Part shown: positions 25,051 to 35,848 of the stretch, piece by piece
Position numbering within the stretch: the stretch's first letter is position 1
Layout of the letters: each line of letters starts with the position of its first letter
The notes under the pieces: model-generated
What the model saw: the letters and a program-made list of their open reading frames with translations, nothing else
Told to the model about the DNA's origin: nothing
The model's database searches: none
Program-made: the position numbers and the translations under genes
Origin: Trichodelitschia bisporula
Lineage: Eukaryota; Ascomycota; Dothideomycetes; Phaeotrichales; Phaeotrichaceae
Reading direction: 5' to 3'
DNA: 64,000 bases
NCBI GenBank assembly: GCA_010356995.1
Contig: ML996691.1
Location: 283,299-347,298 of the forward strand

Positions 25051-25424
25051 GGCGGACATGTCATGTGTGAGGATGATGGCGTTGGACGTTGGCAGCGGAT
25101 GAGAGTGATGGATGATGGCACTGGATGCCGGCAATGGATGACGGCTATGCGTCTTTGGCCCGCTTGCTGACCTTGGCAGCCGCTGCCTCCTTCGTGTTCT
25201 TCGTCGCCTTCTTGCAGATTGAACAGAGACCGGAGGGGTCAAAAGATCGCGGGTTCTGATCGTTGGGATGGGCGGTTTGGGTTGTCCTGCTTCTGCGTAC
25301 TTGGCCGGTGCGGGAGTGAGAGCGCTGGAATTCGTGGACTGGTACACATGATGTGTGGTTGTGGGAGAAGACAACTCTGCAATAGAACTCAACTTCCTCA
25401 ACCTACAAGCTCTTTGACCCCTAC

Positions 25425-25916
25425 TCAACAAGGCTCCTCCCTGACGATAGCAAGGTGAAGTTGCCGTGAGCGATGGCCGGGAAAGACGATCAAACAATGT
25501 GGACCAAGGCCGTAAGAGACCAAATGAGCGGCAATGATGACTTCCTTCCGCATATCCTGGCCCGTGGCGGTGTCGTATAGCAAATGTCCGGCCTTTGCCT
25601 TTTTCGGGTGTGTCGTAGCAGCGTCGTAAAATTCAATCAAGTCCTTTCGTAGGTCCAGCTCGCTGGACTCGAGGTATAAAGAACGGAAGCGACGAACGTA
25701 GGCATCAATATCTACCTGGGAAACAATATGTTCCCTATTAGATAAGAAAATCTGTGCCTGTCTGCCTTGATGGCATGGTGTTCCCCTTGTGGGTGAAACA
25801 GCGTCGCCAATGTCTGCACGAAAGTGGCGAAAAGGACCGTGAGGGGGGGCGGCGGCGCGAAGGACACGGCCTCGTCTGAGGTAATGCTGATGGGCGTCAT
25901 AAGAAAAACCATCGCC
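25425..25916 (-). pseudogene. HNH-nuclease-like gene fragment
   Basis: Minus-strand segments give DAYVRRFRSLYLESSELDLR, then KDLIEFYDAATTHPKK and RKEVIIAAHLVSYGLGP. The AAHLVxYxLG block resembles the His motif of a widespread fungal HNH-endonuclease-like family (xAAHLVPYxLG). The sequence after the motif no longer resembles the family, and the upstream part changes frame. It is likely a decayed gene. Recognition is by motif recall. Confidence 0.35.
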
Positions 25917-26065
25917 GCTTCGGTCGGGGGAGGTTCGGAAGCGAGAAGAGAGAGGGGAGCAAGAATGAAATTGAGCTTTGAGGTTCGTGGATGGAGCTGA
26001 TGGGTGGAGGTTGGGTGGGGAAAGGATGCTCGCAAATAGAGGTCGTCGCCCGAGGAGAGTTTAGA

Positions 26066-26228
26066 GATGGAGCTGATGGATGAAGTTGATGGATGAAGTT
26101 TATGGACGATGTTGATGGATGAAGTTGATGGATGAAGTTGATGGATGAAGTTGATGGATGAAGTTGATGGATGAAGTTGATGGATGAAGTTGATGGATGA
26201 AGCTGATGGATGAAGTTGATGGATGAAG
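26066..26228. repeat. 13-bp minisatellite (GTTGATGGATGAA)n
   Basis: About 12 tandem units of GTTGATGGATGAA with a few variants (AGCTGATGGATGA, AGTTTATGGACGA). Because 13 is not a multiple of 3 and the unit lacks minus-strand stops, all three minus frames stay open and give a false repeat peptide. Confidence 0.9.
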
Positions 26229-26712
26229 TCGAGTGATGAAGAGGACAAAGATGGGTCGAAAGAAAAGAGCGAGGTCGTCCCGCATATATACCCAGTCCCC
26301 AGCCGAGACAGCAAGAGCGAACATCCCCAGCATAATCGCAGGAAGGAGCCCACCACGTACGGAAGGAAACCAACGAACGGACCCCCCTGCCAGATCTCGA
26401 CGACATCGGAAGCCCCCGTCGTCATATCCACCTCAGCATCAGCAACCTCGTATCGCAAGATCCATCTCACAGCCATCAATTCGTTCATACCTACGCCTAT
26501 ACACAATTTACCCTCATCATCCAACCAGTCGATCTGGAAAACGCCTATCCAACGGAATCAGCGATGAAAAGGGTATCTCCCCCCCAGCACCCAAAAACAC
26601 CACCCTCTATAATGCGCCGGAAAACGACAGAACAAGAATAGCAAACCAACCCGAAAATAAGCACCATCATAGGTATCATCACACGTCCCGGCGCCACCCT
26701 TGTGCATCCCCC

Positions 26713-28477
26713 TCAAGCCCCTCCAGGCGTCTTCTTCTGCGGCCTCTTCCCCTTCCCATCCCTCCCCTTCCCCTCCCCCCCCTTCCCCTTATCAGCCTCC
26801 CCATGCAGCACCTCCTCCCCATCCCTAACCCCAAACCTCCTCAAATCCTNNNNNNNNNNNNNNNNNNNNNNNNNNNNNNNNNNNNNNNNNNNNNATCCTC
26901 ACCCCCCCCCCATCAACCCAATGCTTAAGCCGACAATGATCCTCGTCCCTCCCCTGACACACTTTCTTCCGTCCCAGGCGCTTGAACCGCGGGCCCAGCG
27001 GGCCGTTGACGTAGTGATACTGGCCTGCGAAGCGGTACTGCCGCGCGTCGTTCAGTGCGTAGAACTTGTCGCCCCAGTGGCCCCAGAAGTAGAACCAGCT
27101 GGTGGGGGCGCGGGGGTTGGCGGTGGACGCGCGCAGTTTGTCGGATGTGGCGTTGTAGGTGTAGCTCCGCAGGTTGAGCGCCGGATCCCACAGCGGGCCG
27201 CGGTCCGTCGCGTCGTGCAGCAGGCCGAAGGGGAGCACATAGGTATGTATGCCAGGCGTGGCATACATAGCGTGAGTCCCAGTAGCAGAGTACGAAACCG
27301 GCTGCAGTGATCAGCTCCCAAAACTCAACCGATCAAAAAAGTACGAGAAACCTACCCGTTCCCCAATCTTCTCCACCGCCTCCCAGCTATACGCCTCCCC
27401 ATCATCATGCTCGCTAAAAAACACCGCCTTCGGCTTCCCCTTGTAGAACCGAATCACCGTGTGCTCCCAGTCGCCCACGTGATTGCCGAACCGCACGTTG
27501 AACACCTTGTTCCCCAGGTTGTAGCTGTAGAAATAGAACCAGAATGCGTCTACCACGCCCCCGCCCTTGTCCACCACAATCAATGTCACGGGTGCGTCGC
27601 TCCGACCGCCAGCACTCTCCTTCTTTGCAGTCTCCTCGCTACGCCGCCGCAGGTCGGTTTTCGGCTTCGGCTTCACCTGCCCCTTCACCACGGCCGTCTT
27701 GTTCCCATTTCCCATCTTATCGTCATCCAGACTGAGCCCGTCCTCAGGCGCATACCACCACTCATCAAACTCCGGGTCGTCTTTGTCAGGCGGATCCGTC
27801 TCAGGACGCCAACTCCAGCGGCCATGCCGCGCCGGCACATAATCAGGGCGCTTACGCGGATCCGCCTCACCAGGCGGCAAATCGGGGATATTCTTCTCCC
27901 CACCTAGCCAATCCGGGCGCTGCTCCACATTGTCGTTGCTCGTCAGGAACACGTTTTTGCCGAAACGATTCAATTCGCCGAGATTGGACAGATTGGGATG
28001 GCGCCATGGGTTGAAGATAGGGGTGTAGTTTAGGAATGGGGTCGTGTGGATTAGATGCTCTGCGATGTCGCCGGGCCAGAATTCTTCTTGGCTGAAGAGG
28101 TGCACGTACGGTGCGTGCTTCAGCACATACTCGGGCACCTCGCGCAACTTGAGCTCGCGCTCATCCCACGAGTCGAAGTCGTCGGGACCCGATTCCCAGA
28201 ACGATGTGGAATTGGGACGCTTCTCGCCCGAGCCGACCGAACGCGGAACCGGGTAATCAAAGTCCCAAGCACTGGGATGCAGCGCATGCGACAGGCCACA
28301 GATCCCGAGCCAACGACACGCCGTCCGATCAGCCCATGACTTCGAGCTCGCGATCCAGTCCTTGTCCTCGAGCGCCTCCGCAGTCGTAGGTATAGTAGCA
28401 AAGTGACCCACCACCACGGTGATGGTGATGAAGGAGGCGAGGACGGAGAGGATGGCGACCTTGGAGAGGAGAAGCAT
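26713..28477 (-). CDS. vps62: Vacuolar protein sorting-associated protein 62 (VPS62 domain)
   Basis: Two exons are visible: 28477-27356 and from 27301 down, with an intron 27355-27302 (GTAGGT...CTGCAG). Splicing gives GERPVSYSATGTHAMYATPG. The chosen start MLLLSKVAILSVLASFITIT gives an N-terminal signal peptide or anchor; an in-frame ATG at 28855 would add about 126 unlikely residues. VPS62 (PF06101) hallmarks are YVLKHAPYVHLFSQEEFWPG, DIAEHLIHTTPFLNYTP, WFYFYSYNLGN, FGNHVGDWEHTVIRFYKGKP and SWFYFWGHWGDKFY. VPS62 was named from yeast vacuolar protein sorting. The 45-base N gap near the 3' end makes the last ~45 codons uncertain; after the gap one frame continues to a stop at 26713 (ending KRPQKKTPGGA), another stops at 26825. 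Confidence 0.88.
26850..26894. other. Assembly gap (45 N)
   Basis: A run of N inside the VPS62 3' coding region. Confidence 1.
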
Positions 28478-29589
28478 GGAGGGCACGAGGAGGGCGTCGA
28501 GGGGGTTGTTCTGCAGATCCGCTCGTAGGGCGGCGGGAGGGGGGGCGGCTAGCGATACGGACGAGGCGGAGAGGTGGTTGTTATAAAGGGCATGGGGGCG
28601 CGTGAGCGGAGAGTGCGGAATGGTTAAGGCGGCGGAGGTGGGGAAGGCAGGTTGGGCCAGCTGGGCATGTTGGGGGAGGACAGCGGGCACTGCGGCGGTA
28701 AATGTTATGGTTAGCCAGTAACCAGGGAACTGGGAAGGTCCGTGAGAGGCTGAATAAGGTGTATGAGGATTGGGTGGTCTATGACTAGTAGAACCAGTCT
28801 GCGGATGTTGGCGGATGATTTGTGTGCTTGCTCTGCGTGAGATGCGCAGCGCCAAGCGGCCGGACTTCGGATGATTTGAAAGATTTTCGGAGTTTGGAGC
28901 AATAGGACAATGGAGAAGGAGATCTTACTTGGCCTTGATTGCTTACTGAATGGATGCGTCCTGGGATATTCAGCAGGAGGAGCACTTGGCTTCTGAAGCA
29001 GAGGACATGGAATGTCGACTTTGACAAGGGCAGCGACAGGCGATGTTCCTGTAGAGTAGCGGGAGGCGATGAGGGGTTGGGCTATCTAACAAGGATCGTT
29101 TCAACCAGAGAGCGGGCCCTGCATATAGCACGCAGGAGGTGAATGATAGCTAGTGGCAGAGGTGGGTAGTGAATAGGCGGATAACCTTAGGTGGAGGTTG
29201 AAGATTGAGGATGAAAGAGGTTTGCGACAAAAGCTGAGATAAGAGGGAACAGGAATTGTCTCCGTCCAACCCTCACACGCATTCTTACTAACCCTCTCCT
29301 GCTCTCTCACCCAAGGGGAGGACAAGGCCTGGCCACGTCTTCCAACTTGTGACGTTCCCTGCGTCAGAAACTAATCACCAGCCCCCCTCCCACACACACT
29401 CCCACCATCCCCACGTGATACTCCTACGCCAGCGGCGCTTTGAGAGGCTGAGATGCAAAAGCTTAGCTCCATCTTCTTTCCCATACCCAGAATAGCGCCC
29501 TAATCGGGTAATCCGGCCGTTAGTGATCGAAGCAACTATTGGCGCAAAAGCTTGCTGTGACATCCCTTGCTGTGACCATCTTTGTCACC
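28478..29589. promoter_or_regulatory. Divergent intergenic region, VPS62 / TFIIIC subunit
   Basis: About 1.1 kb between divergent genes. No credible ORF. It should carry both promoters. Confidence 0.45.
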
Positions 29590-30631
29590 ATGGCCGACTC
29601 CGACAGTGAGTGGGAGTACGAGTATTCTACCACAGAGACAGAAGTAGCAACTCCGGCCTTTTTTTTAAGATTTCGACTAACAGGAACCACAGGATCACTA
29701 TGTCCTCCTCACCCTCCCCCCCGACGAACCCGCCCGCCACCGCAAACCCGGCGAACACGACATCTTCCAACCCGTCGTCCCCTTCGTCCCGCGCAAACGC
29801 AAGAAACGTCCCCGCCGTGTCCCCCACGCCGTTCTCAACCTCGACGACGATGGCACCGAAGCGTCCACTCCCCAAAACACCACAGGCTCTTCCACCAGCC
29901 GACTCGAAGAGCAAGTAAGCGACCCCGACGCTTCCTCTGATAATGCTTCCGAGGGAGCGGGCTCGGACGACGACGAGAACGATAACGCCTCAGACGCGTC
30001 CTCGGCACCCAGCTTCGTCGCCACCGACCCAGTGCCCGAAACCTCCCCCCCCGCTCTGCAACTCCTGGACCTCGCCTCCAACCAACCGCTCATCTCCTTC
30101 CGCGGCCGCCTATACGCCGGCACCTGGGCGCAGGCCCTCGGCACAGACCTCCTCTTCTCCCGAAGGCACATCGCAGCCACAGCCACGGAGGAAGAGCGCC
30201 GCGTGACGCGCGCATTCGACGAGTGGGACCTGCTAGCAGTGGGCGTGGCAAGACTCGTTGGGCGTAGGGCGCGGGTTGTGCCCAAACGGGCGGAGGGGGA
30301 GGAAGTACCGGATCTGGGGGGGAGGAAGAGGGGACGGAGGGGGAAGGGCGAGTTGGAACGCGCGCAGAGGGTGAAGCAGGAGAGGTTTTTGGTGGATTTG
30401 GAGAGGGTGAGGGCGGAGATGGGGGAGGTTACGATGCCGGCTGTGCTGGTGCAGTATCCGGATGAGGAGGTTATGGTGGTGGATGGGGGTGGGGGTGGGG
30501 AAGTTCAGGCTGGTGCTGTCGAAGGTGAGGGTGCTCAGGGAGGCGTGGAAGGCGTGGAAGGCGTGGAAGGCGTGGAAGGCGTGGAAGGCGACGTTGTCAT
30601 GGCGGATGCGGGAAGTGGTGCTGCGTCGTGA
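29590..30631 (+). CDS. Transcription factor TFIIIC subunit 6-type protein (tau55/Sfc7-like)
   Basis: This is a subunit of TFIIIC, the RNA polymerase III factor that binds A and B boxes. Exons: 29590-29643 and 29693-30631; 330 residues. Splicing gives MADSDSEWEYEYSTTETE|DHYVLLTL, the standard start of the TFIIIC_sub6 family (PF10419), where an acidic DSEWEYEYSxTETE is followed by a beta-barrel. The second core block is LLDLASNQPLISFRGRLYAG, then TWAQALGTDLLF. Between them is a long acidic, Ser-rich insert. The C-terminus has a Gly/Val/Glu repeat from a 9-bp repeat (GGCGTGGAA, five units near 30543-30590). A Lys/Arg-rich patch (GRKRGRRGKG) may be nuclear. Confidence 0.88.
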
Positions 30632-30816
30632 GGGCCTGCTTGAGAGAAAGGACAGCAGTTACGGTTCGGCGTTAGGACTACATATACCCAGCAGAGAATC
30701 CTCTGCAAACCTCAATTCGAACATCGAAGCTCATCCACCGCAAATCTGCAGTTTCAACTTGATCTTCCCCACACCAGGCGCCACCATCAAGAAACTCCTA
30801 CCATCTCACTGCCGCA

Positions 30817-31065
30817 ATGGACGGCGAATATGGCCCTGGCATGCGTCGCGTGAAGATCCACCCTCCCATCAAGGAGAGGCCGCTTAAGTTCGAGACGATT
30901 GGGTATCCTCTGTGAGTCTTACATTCTACTGAAGACAACTGACCTTTCTGACACCCAGGCAGCATGTTCACCGTATTCGTCGTCACGACGGCAAAGTACT
31001 GCTTCATGCTCGGCAACTACAAGCCGAACTACAAAAAGAATCCGGATGGGACGCGCAAGATTTGA
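30817..31065 (+). CDS. Small 65-residue single-span protein, unrecognised
   Basis: Two exons: 30817-30911 and 30963-31065, intron GTGAGT...GGCAG. The product begins MDGEYGPGMRRVKIHPPIKE and ends NYKPNYKKNPDGTRKI. A hydrophobic stretch LMFTVFVVTTAKYCFML lies in the middle. The intron has a clear donor, and using the second AG joins the two halves in frame; the first AG would give an unlike peptide. The small size, basic ends and single span resemble accessory subunits of mitochondrial inner-membrane complexes, but I cannot name it. It follows the TFIIIC gene by 185 bases on the same strand. Confidence 0.6.
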
Positions 31066-31356
31066 CGAGCGCTAGTGCACGTCGGGTGCATTATCGCGGT
31101 TAGAATAACGGAGCGAGGATGATGAGCGTTGCTTCAGAGCCAATTTGGATTTACATGTCTGCTTCAATTTGTCCGCATACTTCCGGGAGCAGGATATAAG
31201 CGGGCAGGACCCCGCCGGCTGGTCTGCTCCTTCGCAGGCGAGGCACCAGGCACACAGAGTTACCCGTACCCAGCCGGGTTGGCATGTACGCTAGTTCGCA
31301 TCACAGGTGTACATTCGCTGGCAACAGCCATATATACACACACTTAAGCATGTCCA

Positions 31357-31784
31357 TCACTTCTGCTTAAACCCCTGCTCGTCATCCCTCACGCTCAATT
31401 CCTTCGTGTCCACTTTCTCAACCCGCGCGGCGCGGGGCCCTTGGTGCAGATACTCGACGAAGGCATCGAGCTTGGGGGGTGGGCCTTGGGCTTCGCCTGC
31501 GACCTGGACGGGTTAGATTGATGGGAGGGCATTTTTTGTTTTGGGGGGGGGGGGGAGTGTACGCTGCCGTCGGACTCGTTGCGCACCCAGCCGGTTAGAC
31601 CGTTGGTTTGGGCGTTGCGGACGGTGGTGTCGCTGCGCTGTTACTTGGGTGATGGGAGTGGTGGGGGGCATGAGGTACCGGAAGAAGACGCCTTGGACGC
31701 GGCCTTCGACTTTGAAGGAGATCTGGAGGGGGGGGATGGGTTAGCTGTTGATTAGGGAGCGGGGGGACGGACTCGTTTGAGCAT
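31357..31784 (-). CDS. Acylphosphatase, four exons
   Basis: This is a small enzyme hydrolysing acyl phosphates (EC 3.6.1.7, PF00708). Exons: 31784-31773, 31722-31679, 31632-31563 and 31503-31357; 90 residues, the family size. Splicing gives MLKRISFKVEGRVQGVFFR, which is signature 1 with the phosphate-binding Arg. It then gives NGLTGWVRNESDGSVAGEAQ, which is signature 2 with the catalytic Asn. The C-terminus is VEYLHQGPRAARVEKVDT. Introns are about 46-59 bases; the third contains a run of about 14 C and a TCTAACCC branch site. The first donor is GTCCGT, slightly weak. No single exon is long enough to be noticed as an ORF, so the gene is easily missed. Confidence 0.9.
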
Positions 31785-32705
31785 TGCGGTGGTTGGGGGG
31801 GTTTATGGTCTATCTTGAAGCTATGGAGATGAGGCCGTCGCCGCTTTATTGTTGCGCGTCACCCCCACGGCATCGATGACGCAGGGACGACAGGTACGAA
31901 GCACGTGTTCACGCGCGAAGCCTGTACATCCGGAAGGGGAGATTTGTGCATCTATTCTTTTCTTTCCTTCTTCGTCTCGTATCTTCGTCTTTCGTACACG
32001 CGATGATAATCCTGCGGGAAGCGAAGCGTGATGCTTCATTATTCTTCAGCTGCAAGACATATGCTCCTCGTTAATTAGCCCAGGAACAGCGGCCACGACA
32101 TTTCTCCGTCCACCTTGTAAATAACCGCCCGAGGTGTTCCGCCGCCGCATCCCGGCCCTTTGAGTGCATGCAATTGCCCTTCCCCATCCCACACCGTGAC
32201 TCGTTAACTGCCCCGCGTCGACGATCTTCCACATCTCCAAAACCCTCTCCACTCCTCGATCGTGGTAGTATTCCCTCCATCAAACTCTGCCTTCCTCCTC
32301 TTCCAGCATCCTATCCAACGCAGCATCTCATCCCCAGCGATCCAGTGCACCCAAGCCCCACCCGAACAATTCAACGGGATTGGGGATATTGCATGTGGCC
32401 CCTGCGCCCTGCCACGCCTGCGAACATTGAGATTATTGGCGTCGGCTTGCCCCCCTATCCTTTCGCCAGACAAACCGCGATCCTCGCCTTCACTACCAAC
32501 TCGTAATTCGACTACCGCTCCCTTTACGCTCCCTACCTCTCCGCGTCCAGCCTGACAAACACATCTCGCCGCACCCTCGGAAACGCAGGAACGCCGTTCG
32601 CCGCACCGCGTGATTGGCAGCTAGCCGACACCCATCGTCACCCGTCTCACCATACGTAGCAATCTACATAACCCTCTCCGCACCACGCTCCGCATACCAC
32701 TCAAC
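31785..32705. promoter_or_regulatory. Divergent intergenic region
   Basis: About 0.9 kb between the acylphosphatase and the next plus-strand gene. No convincing ORF. C-rich runs precede 32706. Confidence 0.45.
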
Positions 32706-34426
32706 ATGCCCGACTCCTTCACCACCGACACCTCCTCACGCACCGCAGCGTCCTCCACCATGCCCCCCCCAGGCCCCTCCACCGCCCCAGACACCCCAAC
32801 CTCCCCCCCCACCCTCCCCAGCCTAACCCTCGACTATATCCCGACGCTCGACCGCAGCGTCAGCACCGCCTCCAGCACAGTCTCCAGCCTAAGCCGGCGC
32901 AGCTCCTCCTCCCGCCTCTCCGACAGCGCCTCCTCCACCCACCCCATCGCCACAAAACGGCGCGGGTACATGCGTCCCCAAGCAACCAGCTTCGCCGAGA
33001 GCGCGAAAGCGCGCGAAAGCGTCATGAGTCTAGGCTCCATTGCGCATTTGCAGTATTACTTCGCGAGAACCGGGTTGTTGGATGGGAAAGGGGCGCAGTT
33101 GGCGCAGGAGAGTGAGAAGAGTTTGAAGAGGAAGAAGAGTGGGGTGTTTGGGGAGGCGGATGGGCAGGAGCCGGCGGCAACGGGGTTGCGGACGCCGAGG
33201 ATGAATGTGAGGGCGGCGAGCATGCCGCTCCCGAGCCAGTCGCCCAGTTTCCTGTCTGCGGATGGGGCGGAGTCATGTGCGCTGTCCGACGGCGGGCTTG
33301 CGGATAGTCCCGTCGATGGCGAGGACGCGGACTGGGACGAGATGATGCTCCCGCCGACGGTGAGCACGTACAACCAGCGGCCGGCGTACGTGGCCCCGCC
33401 GCCGGATCTGACGATGCTGCGGAGGGAACTGACGGAGGGGTTGGAGGATGCGCTTAAGGTGCTTAAGGAGACGGATAAGAGCCCGGATGGTGAGGGAATA
33501 TCTTTTCGGGTGGTTGGAGCTAAGCTAATGGTGGAGCAGACGGCCAGGGCTGGTATGAAATTCAGGGCTTGCATCTGCTTGATATTACGACGCTGGCGAT
33601 CCGCGCGGCTAAGAATTACTACACCGCGCACACGCAGCCTGCGCGTCTCTACGCCATCAAGCCCGAGCGCCAGATTCGCGGTGACCTGTACCAGGTACTC
33701 GAGATACTCAAGAGAATGGCGGCGCGCAATTTCGCCGGCGGGATAAGGCAACAGGAGAAAGTGGGGATACTGACGTGGATCGTCGGCATTAGCGAGCTTA
33801 TCCAAGCGGAGATTGATGGGGAGAAGAGGGAGGTTGAGGAGAGGGGGCGGTGGGTGTGGCGGACGGGGGATTGGACGGGCAGGGAGAGGGAGAGGGAACG
33901 GGCGTTTGTGAAGAGTTTCCTCCCGCCGCTGAGCGAGGCGGTGATCCAGGCGGCGCGCACGCCGACGGGGAAGACGCCGGTTGTGCTGGAGGGGAATGTC
34001 CCGACTGAGGAACTGCCGACGGACGAGGTGCCGGAGTGGATCGACCCGTCTACGCTGCCCGACGAAGACCTGCCGACGGACTGGATGCGCTATTTCGCGT
34101 CCGGCCTGCGGCTGATTCAACTACATAACGCGCTTGTCCGCGCCAGTCGGCGTTCCTTCGAAGAGATAGGCAAGTTCCACATCGACACCGCGAAGCCATA
34201 TCGCCGGGCTGAGAATCTGCGTTTCTGGCTCAAGGCCGCGGAGCTCAGATGGGAGGTTGGGCTTAGGGTGGATGTAGGCGGGGTGGTTGCCGGGGACAAG
34301 GGCGCGTTGAGGGGGTTTGATGAGGCCGTGCTGAAGTGGTGTCGGGCGGTGAGGGAGGAGATGGAGGGGGAGTGGGGGGAACGGGTGGGGAGGAGGGCAC
34401 CGATGGTGAGGGTGCAGACGGAGTGA
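32706..34426 (+). CDS. Conserved fungal protein of unknown function, 556 residues
   Basis: Exons: 32706-33489 and 33540-34426 (GTGAGG...GAGCAG). Splicing gives KSPDDGQGWYEIQGLHLLDI, joining two conserved-looking halves. The N-terminal ~100 residues are Ser/Thr/Pro-rich. Then come SIAHLQYYFARTGLLDGKGA, LPPTVSTYNQRPAYVAPPPD and LTMLRRELTEGLEDALKVL. The second half is mostly helical: LAIRAAKNYYTAHTQPARLY, RQIRGDLYQVLEILKRMAAR, WVWRTGDWTGRERERE and RFWLKAAELRWEVGLRVD. I recall this block order as a widely conserved, unnamed Pezizomycotina family. No enzyme motif is visible. Confidence 0.8.
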
Positions 34427-34628
34427 TTGCGGGGGTTCTGAGAGGGTTCTGAGAGGGTTGTACATATCGTGGGGGGATTCGGAGCGGGCGTTGGGTTTTT
34501 ACATATTACGGAGGGTAGGCCATTTGTACAGGCCCGGCATTTTTGCGGTTACAGAGGCGATCAACAGAGGCGATCCACAGCGAGCAGTTATGGATTGAGG
34601 CATTGGAGGTACGGGTACATATCATGCT

Positions 34629-34716
34629 GTCTGTATGTCCGTAGACGTATGGGCTCTTTGTTAATGGTGATGGCCTGTATGTCCGTAGACGTATGGGCTC
34701 TTTGTTAATGGTGATG
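34629..34716. repeat. Perfect tandem duplication of about 44 bp
   Basis: The segment CTGTATGTCCGTAGACGTAT, continuing GGGCTCTTTGTTAATGGTGA, occurs twice in tandem with no mismatch over about 42 bases, so the duplication is recent. Confidence 0.9.
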
Positions 34717-34869
34717 GGTGTGCTGTGGTGATTGCATTTTGAAAGTGGTATCTGATGTGACGCTGTGGCTTGTGGTACGGGATGGTACAGCGCACAAGGG
34801 ATGAGGTGCATATGCGCGTCGCCGCGGATGGCAGGATGGCAGCCTGGGGCGCACCGAGATATGTGGGGT

Positions 34870-34948
<79 letters not shown>
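34870..34948. repeat. Homopolymer run of 79 G
   Basis: An uninterrupted G run on the plus strand. Such length is rare in fungal DNA. It could be real G-quadruplex-capable sequence or a polymerase/assembly artefact of a shorter run. Confidence 0.95.
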
Positions 34949-34949
<1 letters not shown>

Positions 34950-35848
34950 ACACGCGAATATCTTCGCCTCTGGCAGCGGAGCGAGAACTGAACGCACGAT
35001 CGAAACCCCACGAACACGATATCCGGAAGGAACTCAGTAGCATCACCCATGCCACAGCGCATCAAACATCGCGACTGTAGTTAAGCAGGCATCTCTGCAA
35101 CTGGCTCTCGCGACTGGTCGGTGAGTGCGAAACGAAGCCACGCGAATAAGCTGATCGATCCAGGCTCCGCGATTCGGGTGCTTGCAATTGGTTCTGCGCA
35201 TCCGCATCCACCCGTCCGCGAGTGACGCGTTAATATGGGCAGAGCGATTGAGGGCTTGCGTTGGTTGTAAGCATGGGTGCCTACGTCTTTCGCCCACAAT
35301 GTCTGCTCTTTTGTTCGGTGAAAAAGAAATTCGCTACGGGGAGGGAAAAAGGGACTAGTCACAAAGGTTGATATGGGTTGAAGTGATGATAGGACCGGGT
35401 TGAAGACTGTGGGCGATACAGACGCAAGGAGGCAGGTAGAGGATGCAAGTATCTGCTCTGTTGATGTTGTGATCTGCCCTACCACCGTAAATGCACGCGA
35501 TCAGTCGCGTCCCCGTCCCTAGCAACGACGCGCATCGGCAACCCCGCTTTGGCAGCTACAGATGGGATGCGAAAAACGTGGGAGCAGGAAGGGTGCGGGA
35601 AGGGAAAATGCAAAACAACACAGGTCCCTTCACTACGAAAGAAAAAGAGTTCACACGCCCCTCCCTTTTACCACACATGCTCGGCTTCATTTCTTCGTTT
35701 TCTCTGTGCACCACGGATCTGCTCAAAGTGAGAATCCGCACAGCCACTTAAAAGAAAAAGAAGACGCCACAGCCAAGCCCGCCCCGGCGTTCCGGCACCC
35801 AGCACCACCCACCGCAAGTGCAAAGCCGCCTGCCAGCCAGCTGCTGCG

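Larger units (their letters stand above)
34427..35848. other. Intergenic with duplications and a poly-G tract
   Basis: About 1.4 kb without a gene between two plus-strand genes. It holds a 44-bp duplication and a 79-base G run, each listed separately. Frames of poly-Pro or poly-Gly here are artefacts of the G run. Confidence 0.55.

Noticed and set aside
25712-26524. 270-codon minus-strand frame with repeated LHPSTSSINFIHQ peptide
   Set aside because: Most of it is the 13-bp minisatellite read in frame; two other minus frames give the same peptide.
34506-35065. Minus-strand poly-Pro and plus-strand poly-Gly frames
   Set aside because: They are produced by the 79-base G run and have no conserved flanks.
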